From Methanocorpusculum sp. (GTDB taxonomy: Archaea; Halobacteriota; Methanomicrobia; Methanomicrobiales; Methanocorpusculaceae), in contig JAUNXW010000006.1 of assembly GCA_030539595.1 (NCBI GenBank), positions 1 through 23,145 on the forward strand: a stretch of DNA of 23,145 nt. The letters run 5' to 3'. The number at the start of each line of letters is the position of its first letter. Position 1 is the stretch's first letter. Below the pieces are notes generated by a model that was not told where the DNA came from, did no database searches, and saw nothing but the letters and a program-made list of their open reading frames with translations. This document shows positions 7,202 through 14,359 of the stretch, in pieces. The translations under genes and the position numbers were made by a program.

Positions 7202-8483
7202 AATTGATGTGGATAAAATAATCTCTGCAGGAGAAAAAATTGCTGACGAAGTGGAAGTTTACGTCATCAAAACAGATGACTTATCGCTTGAACAAAGAGA
7301 ATCTGCTGTCTCATCCGTCTTCGAACACTCAGGAAACTCTGTTTACATTCGTCTTGTCAAAGATAAAAAAATCGGTGTGTCTTCAACATCTGACATTTCA
7401 AGATGGAGCGACTGCATAACTTCAGCCCTCTCGTCTGCGAAATTATCCAAACCGGTTGATGAGTGGAAGGGATTTGCAGAGAAAAAAGCAATTACGAATT
7501 TCGAAAACCCGTGCGATGAAAAAATTGTGATGTCGGCAGAACTCGCATCGGAATTTCTTGAAAGAATGAAAGCGGGAGCAGCAGAACACAAAGAAGCAAG
7601 ACCGGTGAGTGCGGCTGTAACACTTCTTCGCGGAGAATCACTTCTTGCAAATTCAAACGGTGTTTACCTCTCAAGAAAAGTTTCTTCAATCTCGCTTGGA
7701 ATGGATGCCATCTGCGAAAATTCCACAGGCTATGAATATGATTCCTCGCCGTTTTTATCAAGGGTTAATCCTGAAAAAATCGGTGAACAGACAACATTCT
7801 GGGCAAGCGCTTCTAAAAACTGCAAGCCAATAGAATCCAAAAAATACGATGTCGTGTTTTCAGAAGATGTTGTTGAGTCGCTCATCTTCGGATTATTTTC
7901 AGACGCTGTAAGCGGTAAAAATGTTTTACACGGCAAATCAATTTACGCAAATAAACTTGGAGAATCGGTCTGCGCCGAAAATGTTTCATTCACAGACGTT
8001 CCAAGCGACCGTGAAGGTAATTCGTGGAGAGCTTTTGACTGTGAAGGATACCCTGCCGGAAATGTTGAGATTGTTAAAAACGGAGTGCTGAACTCATTTT
8101 TATATGACGCAAAAACAGCCGCAGACGCAAAAACAGAAACAACAGCTTCGGCTCAGAAAAATTCCGACGGCTCAACTTACATAGCACCTCACAATTTAAG
8201 AGTCTCAGCGCCGAGAGAAGAAGTTCTCAACCGTCCGTGTCTTTTCGTAAAAGAAGTAATCGGAGCGCACACAGCAAATCCGCTGACGGGCGAGTTCTCG
8301 GTTGAAGTCGCAAATGCATTCCTTTGCGAAAATGGGCTGTTTACAACCCCGGTAAAGAAGGCAATGCTTTCCGCAAACGTATTTGACATCCTGCAAAACG
8401 GTTTCACAATTTCTGCAAAGACAAAAACCTTTGACGGTGCTGTTGCTCCGAAAATGAGAATTTCAAACATGCAGGTAATCTGA
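7194..8483 (+). CDS. tldE: TldE/PmbA family protein, non-catalytic partner of TldD
   Basis: The 429-residue protein has the PmbA/TldD fold features, such as the repeated VFEHSGNSVYIR region, SSPFLSRVNPEKIG, FDCEGYPAGNVEIVKNGVLNSF and the late ANPLTGEFSVEVANAF segment. It lacks the HExxxH zinc motif seen in its upstream neighbour, as expected for TldE. It starts within the last codons of tldD (8-bp overlap), and an SD-like GGAGG (about 7180-7184) precedes the ATG. It should form the heterodimer with TldD in the cytoplasm. Confidence 0.92.
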   Translation: MIEIDVDKIISAGEKIADEVEVYVIKTDDLSLEQRESAVSSVFEHSGNSVYIRLVKDKKIGVSSTSDISRWSDCITSALSSAKLSKPVDEWKGFAEKKAITNFENPCDEKIVMSAELASEFLERMKAGAAEHKEARPVSAAVTLLRGESLLANSNGVYLSRKVSSISLGMDAICENSTGYEYDSSPFLSRVNPEKIGEQTTFWASASKNCKPIESKKYDVVFSEDVVESLIFGLFSDAVSGKNVLHGKSIYANKLGESVCAENVSFTDVPSDREGNSWRAFDCEGYPAGNVEIVKNGVLNSFLYDAKTAADAKTETTASAQKNSDGSTYIAPHNLRVSAPREEVLNRPCLFVKEVIGAHTANPLTGEFSVEVANAFLCENGLFTTPVKKAMLSANVFDILQNGFTISAKTKTFDGAVAPKMRISNMQVI

Positions 8484-8502
8484 AAAGTGCAAAGTATTAT
8501 CA

Positions 8503-8538
8503 ATATATGAAGTATATAATAGTCATAAGGTTTGATAA
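8503..8538 (+). promoter_or_regulatory. Promoter and SD of the KaiC-like operon
   Basis: Two TATA-like boxes, ATATAT (8503-8508) and TATATAA (8513-8519), lie in the 55-bp gap after tldE. An AAGGT SD (8527-8531) sits 7-8 nt before the ATG at 8539. The first box would give a transcript that still contains the SD; the second would place the start close to the ATG. A separate promoter from tldDE is likely. Confidence 0.45.
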
Positions 8539-9411
8539 ATGGCTGACGATGTATTAAATCGAGTAGGTGATGCGCGTGTTCCCACATTCGTCACATCTCT
8601 TGACAAAGTTATTGGCGGAGGACTGGTTCTCGGTTCAACAGTACTGGTTTTGTCCGAACTCGGTGCGGGCGGAAAAGAATTTCTGCAGACGTCAATGGTC
8701 AACTATTATCAGGCAATGATTGGAAGGTATGAGCACGACAAATCCATAATTCCGCCCGAAAGAGTATATTATGTATCACAGAAACACAGTACGGAGGTTT
8801 TTTACAAACAGCTTGCCATGCAGTTTGACTACATGGATTATTCAGATTTTACGGAAAAGGTCTTTCAGCAGTATGTCAAACACATAGATTTGGGGGAGAG
8901 ATTCTTTGCCAGAACGACCGTGCCTCACACTTGGTACACACATAAATCCGTTGCGGATTATTTTATGCATGTTCCCGAGTCCGATGAGTATGCCGGTTTT
9001 GCCTCTCTTGCCTCTCTTGTGGATATCACTCCTCCAAACTCTCTTGTTCTTCTCGATTCCATTACGCCTTATCTTCCGTATTATGCGGATGAAACCGACT
9101 GGAAAAATTTCGTTTCTTTAATGTACGGACTTTCAAGAGCCGCGAAAGAGAAAGGAACAACTTATGTTATACTTATGACGCAGGGAATTCTTCCAAGAAA
9201 CAGGGAGATAGAAGTTTCAGGTGCGCTTGACGCAGTGTTTCGTCTTCAGTGGCAGAAAAGTGATGTGGCAATGACCAGACAGCGCCAGATGTATATTGAA
9301 AAATACGACGGAGTTCTCCCAACACTTTCGGCAAGAGATATTGCAACATACAACGTTACAATTTCTCCGGGTTTGGGTTTTGAAATATCGAACTTAAGGA
9401 GGGTAACGTAA
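8539..9411 (+). CDS. KaiC/RecA-superfamily protein with a degenerate Walker A
   Basis: The 290-residue protein has the KaiC-like opening (VTSLDKVIGGGLVLGSTVLV) and a Walker B strand SLVLLDS with Asp173. The P-loop is degraded: the position of GExGxGKT reads SELGAGGKE (residues 39-47), which lacks the first Gly, has an extra Gly, and replaces Thr/Ser by Glu. The KaiC glutamate pair after the next strand is also absent (SQKHS at 80-84). It may therefore bind nucleotide weakly or not at all. It is the first gene of a tight three-gene unit with another KaiC-like protein (abutting) and a membrane protein. KaiC-like single-domain proteins include ArlH of the archaellum, but no other archaellum gene is present here. 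Function is unknown. Confidence 0.75.
   Translation: MADDVLNRVGDARVPTFVTSLDKVIGGGLVLGSTVLVLSELGAGGKEFLQTSMVNYYQAMIGRYEHDKSIIPPERVYYVSQKHSTEVFYKQLAMQFDYMDYSDFTEKVFQQYVKHIDLGERFFARTTVPHTWYTHKSVADYFMHVPESDEYAGFASLASLVDITPPNSLVLLDSITPYLPYYADETDWKNFVSLMYGLSRAAKEKGTTYVILMTQGILPRNREIEVSGALDAVFRLQWQKSDVAMTRQRQMYIEKYDGVLPTLSARDIATYNVTISPGLGFEISNLRRVT
9396..9403 (+). promoter_or_regulatory. Strong Shine-Dalgarno of the second KaiC-like gene
   Basis: AAGGAGGG lies inside the end of the preceding gene, 8 nt before the ATG at 9412. This start directly follows the stop of the first gene, with no intervening base. It decides the start and suggests high translation of the second protein. Confidence 0.75.
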
Positions 9412-10155
9412 ATGGCAGATGCAGAAAGAGTTCCAACAGGTGTCCCCGGTCTCGATGAAATGATTGGCGGAGGACTTGCAAAAAATCAACTCAGTGCGGT
9501 TATTGGTCAGGTTGGAACAGGAAGAACAATGTTCACTTTCCAGTTCCTTCACGAAGGACTTATCCGCGGAGAGAAATGTATTTTCATAAGTCTTTATGAA
9601 TCCACAGATTATCTTGCAGCAAAATTCGTAAAAAGATTCCCGGATTCAGCGGATAAAATCGACAAGGATATGTTCTTTGTTAGAATTATGCCTGAGAACC
9701 TTCTCATCTTCTCTGATGAAATCGGCGGAAACATTACAGATATGTTCCAAGAGCTTGGAGTAAACAGAGTGGTTGTTGATCCGTTCTCAATGTTTGAGGA
9801 TATGATTATCTCACGTGACGGTTTCCGTGCGAGTGATATGCACAGAGTTTATTCTTCTTTCAGAACATCGAACGCAACAACTCTGCTTGTTACTCAGTCG
9901 TCTTTGTCCGACCCTCTTCAGAGTAAATACGGATATGCGGAAGTGTTTGCGGATAACGTGGCTTGTCTGTTCAGATATTTCCCCGACAACAATTACATGA
10001 AGCCGTATAAACTGATTTTCCTGATTCTGAAACTGTCGGGTAAAATAGAAAAGACGGCAAGGTATGTGAAATATACAAACAGCGGTCTGTTTACACTTGT
10101 CGATTCGTTCGAACACACAAAGCAGTCGAATATTGAAAACGCTAAAACCGAATAA
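9412..10155 (+). CDS. KaiC-like (RAD55 family) ATPase homologue with Arg for Lys in Walker A
   Basis: The 247-residue protein is a single KaiC domain beginning VPTGVPGLDEMIGGGL, typical of the family. Its P-loop reads GQVGTGRT (residues 32-39), so the catalytic lysine is replaced by Arg38. Walker B is VNRVVVDPF, with Asp123. After the second strand it has SLYES, keeping one glutamate (E63) of the usual pair. It is more conventional than its upstream neighbour but may still have little ATPase activity. It abuts that gene and ends two bases before the membrane protein gene, so the three products probably act together. A role such as archaellum ArlH or a circadian-clock KaiC is not supported by the context. 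Confidence 0.8.
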   Translation: MADAERVPTGVPGLDEMIGGGLAKNQLSAVIGQVGTGRTMFTFQFLHEGLIRGEKCIFISLYESTDYLAAKFVKRFPDSADKIDKDMFFVRIMPENLLIFSDEIGGNITDMFQELGVNRVVVDPFSMFEDMIISRDGFRASDMHRVYSSFRTSNATTLLVTQSSLSDPLQSKYGYAEVFADNVACLFRYFPDNNYMKPYKLIFLILKLSGKIEKTARYVKYTNSGLFTLVDSFEHTKQSNIENAKTE

Positions 10156-10157
10156 AT

Positions 10158-10910
10158 ATGGTTGCAGACTATAACGATAATTACAATCACGGTCCTGAGG
10201 TTGAATACACTGAACGAAAACGGCGCAAGTCAAAAAGGCAGCAGAGAAAATTAATTATTATTATAATTATTTTAGCGATTCTCGCTGCGGCTTTTGCTAT
10301 AGGGATTTTTTCGCTTATGCCTCATGGGTCAGAAGAGAAGGAAAATCTTTCGTGGTATTACCAGATGCAGCAGGAGGCTATTAATAAACAGCAGCAGGCT
10401 GCTTCAACCGAGTCAAGAGTTTATGATTTATCAAATTCGTCGGCTGAGATGACTCCTGTGATTACAAGACTGAACAACAGGTCTGTTACTATGTTTTATG
10501 ACAATAATATTTCGTTCAGTTACAGCCCTTCATTTTCAAATTCGTATTATCTGAAATTGTCAAACATTAATCCGAGTACAAAAATTGCTCTTGAGTATTA
10601 TGTTCCGGATATTTCTTTTAACAGGTCGGTCTTGGACGAATATATTACAAAAAAAGCAGATGACGGGGTTTACATAAAAGTCGGTGAAATATACAGAGAG
10701 ATTGAATCTGTTTATCCTGACCCGCAGGCAATGATGAAGATAATTATTACCGATGAAAACGGTTCTGAGATACTCACAGACGGATATAATGTAGGTTCAG
10801 ACAGCAGTAAGAAGCAGACTATTTTACTTTATTCGGGCGGGAATTTCAATATTGAACTTAAAGGAAGCAAGATAGATTTGAATCTGAAAATCTATCAGTC
10901 GGTAATTTAA
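10158..10910 (+). CDS. Single-pass membrane protein with an extracytoplasmic domain
   Basis: The 250-residue protein has a charged N-terminus, a strongly basic patch (residues 20-31, rich in Lys and Arg) and one hydrophobic helix (about 32-54). This predicts a small cytoplasmic tail and an outside C-terminal domain. That domain (about 100-250) is rich in Asn, Ser and Tyr with alternating hydrophobics, which suggests beta structure, and contains several N-x-S/T sequons compatible with glycosylation. I do not recognise the family. It follows the second KaiC-like gene after two bases and has no clear SD, suggesting translational coupling. Its topology recalls ArlF/ArlG stator-like proteins, but no sequence motif confirms this. 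Confidence 0.7.
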   Translation: MVADYNDNYNHGPEVEYTERKRRKSKRQQRKLIIIIIILAILAAAFAIGIFSLMPHGSEEKENLSWYYQMQQEAINKQQQAASTESRVYDLSNSSAEMTPVITRLNNRSVTMFYDNNISFSYSPSFSNSYYLKLSNINPSTKIALEYYVPDISFNRSVLDEYITKKADDGVYIKVGEIYREIESVYPDPQAMMKIIITDENGSEILTDGYNVGSDSSKKQTILLYSGGNFNIELKGSKIDLNLKIYQSVI

Positions 10911-11319
10911 TCAATTTATTTTTGATGTCGACCTTATTTTTGTTAATCACCCAAACGGCAGATACTAACGTGCCGGCAAAAAAATCAGCCCTTACGGATA
11001 TTACAATTGAAAAATTTTCACATTGAACAAATTCAAAATGTCATAGTCAGATTGAACGAAAAAACAATCTCTGCTGACTTACCCATCCGGAAAATATCTA
11101 TTCAATAAAAACTTCAGGTGAGACAAAGTTTTCTTGGAGATTTTTTAATGTCGGATACTTCACGAAAATCACGAAAGACTGCACGTCAAATGTACTGCAT
11201 CGAAAAGATTTAGTTCATCTTTTTTAATTGATAAAGTTTTTTGCTCTCACTGGGACTGATAAGAAAAAGAAGAGCGTAACTCCTGTTCAATAAAATCTTT
11301 GAAGAAATAAAAAAAAGAT
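10911..11319. other. Intergenic region between convergent genes
   Basis: About 410 bp with no gene recognised. A weak T-run (10919-10923) may end the KaiC-like operon. The run of As at 11309-11316 serves the opposite gene. A segment CACGAAAATCACGAAA at 11161-11176 shares 14 bases with the dispersed repeat near 23082-23095. No RNA gene was seen. Confidence 0.55.
11309..11316 (-). terminator. Oligo-T terminator of the surface protein gene
   Basis: Eight As on the plus strand give a T8 run on the coding strand, beginning 4 nt after the stop of the gene at 11320. No stem precedes it. Confidence 0.5.
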
Positions 11320-12021
11320 TTACTCCCTTCTGAGAAGGGCAACTGCTCCAATAGCTCCGATAAGACCGAATACTGCAAGTCCTATGGGTGACTGTGTAGG
11401 AACAGTGGGTACTGCTGTTGTAGGTGCAGGGTTTTGTGATGGGAATGTATATGATACAGTCTGCCCTGATGCAGGTGAAGTAATTGTCATTGACTGGTAA
11501 TTCCAGCCGGGTGCTGTAAGTTCTGCTGTTTTAAGGGGTGTTCCCATTGCATAAACAATAAACTCAACAAATCCGTTTCCATCTGTGTAACCAACGTATG
11601 CTTCGTTGCCTGAGATGTCTTTAAGAACAATTTTTGCGCCGATAATGTTTGATCTGATGTCAACAAATCCGCGGTCTCCGCCAGTATATTCAGGTTCAAG
11701 TGAAACGGTCACATATTCTGTTTTGCCCGGTGCCGGGTTATCAACAGATGCTCCGCCAGGAATATATCCATCTGCTGTGACGTAAACTCTGTCAACAGGG
11801 GTTACAGTTGTACCAACAATAAATTCTGCCTGACCATTTACAATAGTCTCTGTGCCGTAGACTGCATTGTTAATGTTGATTAAAGATACTGTTGCTCCCT
11901 CAACATCACAGTTTACACGAATAAACCCTCTGTCACCGCCAATCATTTCTTCTGCGGAAACAGCGCTGACGAATAACGCCGCAACGATTAAGGCAATTAA
12001 TACGTATGCAATTTTTTTCAT
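11320..12021 (-). CDS. Secreted, C-terminally anchored surface protein with two repeats
   Basis: The 233-residue protein has a Sec signal peptide (residues 1-23, ending AVSA before EE). Two repeats of about 86 residues each start with GGDRGF (28-33 and 114-119) and resemble PEGA- or carboxypeptidase-regulatory-like beta domains (VEGATVSL, IIGAKIVL). A Pro/Thr-rich linker (about 198-211), a hydrophobic helix (212-230) and a short RRE tail follow. This is the usual layout of an archaeal cell-surface protein anchored by a C-terminal helix, some of which are processed by archaeosortases. The canonical PGF motif is absent, as the segment reads SPIGLAVFG. Function is probably structural or adhesive, which is inference. 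An SD-like GAGTGA is about 6 nt before the ATG. Confidence 0.78.
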   Translation of the reverse strand: MKKIAYVLIALIVAALFVSAVSAEEMIGGDRGFIRVNCDVEGATVSLININNAVYGTETIVNGQAEFIVGTTVTPVDRVYVTADGYIPGGASVDNPAPGKTEYVTVSLEPEYTGGDRGFVDIRSNIIGAKIVLKDISGNEAYVGYTDGNGFVEFIVYAMGTPLKTAELTAPGWNYQSMTITSPASGQTVSYTFPSQNPAPTTAVPTVPTQSPIGLAVFGLIGAIGAVALLRRE

Positions 12022-12041
12022 TAAATCACTCTCTCTTTTTT

Positions 12042-12068
12042 CAGAAACACGTTTCTGTTATAATATAG
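12042..12068 (-). promoter_or_regulatory. Promoter with 16-bp palindrome for the surface protein gene
   Basis: Minus-strand CTATATTATAACAG (12055-12068) is the TATA-like region. It abuts a palindrome of CAGAAAC and GTTTCTG around AC (12042-12057), placed between the TATA box and the expected start site near 12035. This is where a repressor would block transcription, and it could also form a short 5' hairpin. Confidence 0.5.
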
Positions 12069-12153
12069 AATGATTTGCATAATATCTATACTTTTTGCTG
12101 AACGCTCTCTTATAGCCCATACGATTATTGTAACGTCTCCGAACATAGCAAAG

Positions 12154-12180
12154 TATATATTTGTTAGTCAACTAACAAAT
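12154..12180 (+). promoter_or_regulatory. marR promoter and 22-bp palindromic operator
   Basis: The TATA box TATATAT (12154-12160) overlaps a perfect palindrome with 10-bp arms ATTTGTTAGT (12159-12168) and ACTAACAAAT (12171-12180), spacer CA. The ATG follows 8 nt later, at 12189. The centre TTAGTCAACTAA is of the type bound by MarR dimers. Its place between TATA box and start implies autorepression of the whole marR-ABC operon. Confidence 0.75.
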
Positions 12181-12188
12181 TTACAACA

Positions 12189-12617
12189 ATGAATTACGAA
12201 AAACACATCCCTCCCGAAATTGCCAAGGTCTCCAATCTGATAAAACGGAAAGCCGCATCATTTTTTCCCAATGAAAACTTCCCCACTCTCTCGCAGGGAA
12301 AAATAATGCACTACCTTGTTCACAACAGAGACCGTGATGTTTACCAAAAAGATATAGAAGAAATATTTTTTCTGCGAAGGTCAACAGCAACGGGAATACT
12401 TCAGTTGATGGAAGAAAACGGACTGATTATTCGCGAAAGAGTAAAAAATGACACAAGGCTCAAAAAAATAACTCTCACGGAAAAAGCTCTTGAATATGAC
12501 GGCAGGATAAGCTCCGCAATGTCTGAACTTGAAAAATTAGCGATTCGTGGAATATCCGATGAAGACCTTAAAACATTCTACCGCGTCATTGACAAGATAA
12601 AGGAGAACCTCTCATAA
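12189..12617 (+). CDS. MarR family transcriptional regulator
   Basis: The 142-residue protein is a winged helix-turn-helix of the MarR family. Recognition region QKDIEEIFFLRRSTATGILQ is followed by the wing (GLIIRERVKNDTRLKKITLTEKAL), and flanking helices should form the dimer. It is the first gene of an operon with two ABC exporter subunits; its stop overlaps the next start by one base. A palindrome in its own promoter suggests autorepression relieved by a ligand, perhaps a substrate of the exporter. The ligand is not known. The mRNA is probably leaderless, since no SD precedes the ATG. Confidence 0.9.
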   Translation: MNYEKHIPPEIAKVSNLIKRKAASFFPNENFPTLSQGKIMHYLVHNRDRDVYQKDIEEIFFLRRSTATGILQLMEENGLIIRERVKNDTRLKKITLTEKALEYDGRISSAMSELEKLAIRGISDEDLKTFYRVIDKIKENLS

Positions 12618-14359
12618 TGTCATCCGCAGTCTATCATATTAAAAAACTCGCAGGAGAAATAGGAGAATATAAAAAACCGGCAATTCTCACACCGATATTC
12701 GTAGTTCTTGAAGTCATCATGGAAATCCTTGTGCCTTTTCTGATGGCATACTTAATTGATAACGGAATTGACAAAGGCGACATGAACACAGTCATAATTC
12801 TCGGCGCGGTTCTGATTACATGCACACTGCTTTCACTCCTCTTTGGAATACTCGCAGGAAAATTCTCGGCAGACGCTTCTGCGGGCTTTGCAAAAAATCT
12901 TCGCCACTCTGTGTTTTACAATATCCAGAACTTTTCATTCTCCAACATAGATAAATTCTCAACCTCGTCTCTCATCACAAGGCTAACAACCGACGTTACA
13001 AATGTTCAGAACGCATTTATGATGGTAATTCGAATTGCAATTCGCGCACCGGTTATGATGATTCTTGCTTTTGTAATGGTGCTTATCATAAACGGCTCGC
13101 TTTCAATAATATTCCTGTGTCTTCTCCCGCTTCTTGCACTCTGCATGTATCTGATAATTACCAAAGCTCACCCGATATTTGAAAGAATTTTCAAAACCTA
13201 CGACAAGCTCAACAAAGTTGTTCAAGAAAACATTCGCGGAATAAGAGTGGTAAAATCCTTCGTGCGCGAGTCATACGAAAAGAAAAAATTCAACGCAGTC
13301 TCAAAAGAGATTTACAAAGACTTCTCCAAGGCTGAAAAACTTCTCGCATTAATAAGTCCCACGATGCAGTTTTTCATGTATCTTGCTATGCTTCTGGTTT
13401 CGTGGTTCGGCGCGAACCTCATCGTCTCGGATTTGTTCACTAAAGGAGAACTCATCAGTGTAATTTCTTATGCAATGCAGATTTTAATGAGCCTGATGAT
13501 GCTTGCGATGGTTTTTGTGATGATTACAATGGCAAGAGCAAGTGCACGAAGAATCGTCGAGGTGCTTGACGAAGAAACTGAACTTACAAATCCCGAAAAT
13601 CCCGTGACAACTGTCAAAGACGGTTCGGTTTCTTTCAAGGATGTAAGTTTCTCTTACTCAAAAGATTCAATGCGCTGCGCGCTTGAAAATATAAATCTTG
13701 AAATTAAGTCAGGGGAAATGATTGGAATTATTGGGGGGACAGGCAGTTCAAAAACAAGTCTGGTTCAGCTTATACCGAGACTTTACGATGTATTGAGCGG
13801 CAGCGTTTCCGTCGGCGGTGTTGATGTAAGAGACTACGATATGAAAGCTCTCCGCGATGAAGTCTCGGTAGTTCTTCAAAAAAATGTTTTGTTCTCTGGA
13901 ACAATCAAAGAAAATCTCCGCTGGGGAAATGCGAACGCAACCGATGAGGAAATTGTCCGCGTTTCAAAACTTGCACACGCCGATGAATTTATTCAGACTT
14001 TCCCTGACAAATACGATACAAAAGTTGAGCAGGGGGGAACAAATGTTTCCGGCGGTCAGAAGCAGAGATTATGTATTGCACGCGCTCTGCTGAAAAAACC
14101 AAAAATTTTGATTCTGGATGATTCAACGAGTGCGGTTGATACCAAAACCGATGCGGATATTCGCAAATCTCTTCGTGAAGAAATACCGAACACAACAAAA
14201 ATCATAATCGCACAGAGAATATCTTCCATCGAAGGCGCGGACAAAATTATTGTCCTCGACGGCGGTAAAATCAGCGCTCTCGGAACTCATGAAGAACTGC
14301 TTAAGGCGAGTGAGATTTACCGCGAGGTTTATACTTCGCAGACAAGGGGGGCTGAATAA
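12617..14359 (+). CDS. ABC exporter subunit with degenerate catalytic site
   Basis: The 580-residue half-transporter has six transmembrane helices (about residues 15-300) followed by an ATPase domain. Walker A is GGTGSSKT (373-380) and the signature is VSGGQ. In Walker B (ILILDDS) the catalytic glutamate is Asp502, and the H-loop histidine is Gln533 (IIAQRIS). These are the marks of the degenerate subunit of heterodimeric exporters such as TM287/288 or BmrC/BmrD. It provides the intact signature for the other subunit's catalytic site. The start shares one base with the marR stop and has an SD AAAGGAG upstream; its own stop overlaps the next start by one base. Likely exports drugs or lipids; substrate unknown. 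Confidence 0.92.
   Translation: MSSAVYHIKKLAGEIGEYKKPAILTPIFVVLEVIMEILVPFLMAYLIDNGIDKGDMNTVIILGAVLITCTLLSLLFGILAGKFSADASAGFAKNLRHSVFYNIQNFSFSNIDKFSTSSLITRLTTDVTNVQNAFMMVIRIAIRAPVMMILAFVMVLIINGSLSIIFLCLLPLLALCMYLIITKAHPIFERIFKTYDKLNKVVQENIRGIRVVKSFVRESYEKKKFNAVSKEIYKDFSKAEKLLALISPTMQFFMYLAMLLVSWFGANLIVSDLFTKGELISVISYAMQILMSLMMLAMVFVMITMARASARRIVEVLDEETELTNPENPVTTVKDGSVSFKDVSFSYSKDSMRCALENINLEIKSGEMIGIIGGTGSSKTSLVQLIPRLYDVLSGSVSVGGVDVRDYDMKALRDEVSVVLQKNVLFSGTIKENLRWGNANATDEEIVRVSKLAHADEFIQTFPDKYDTKVEQGGTNVSGGQKQRLCIARALLKKPKILILDDSTSAVDTKTDADIRKSLREEIPNTTKIIIAQRISSIEGADKIIVLDGGKISALGTHEELLKASEIYREVYTSQTRGAE

Noticed and set aside
5864..8483. TldD/TldE as part of a peptide-antibiotic (RiPP) cluster
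   Set aside because: No precursor peptide or modification enzyme next to it; the pair is a common housekeeping unit in archaea.
8189..8587. Open frame of 132 codons on the minus strand
   Set aside because: It lies antisense to the end of tldE and the start of the KaiC-like gene, has no SD, and the sense frames have clear family motifs.
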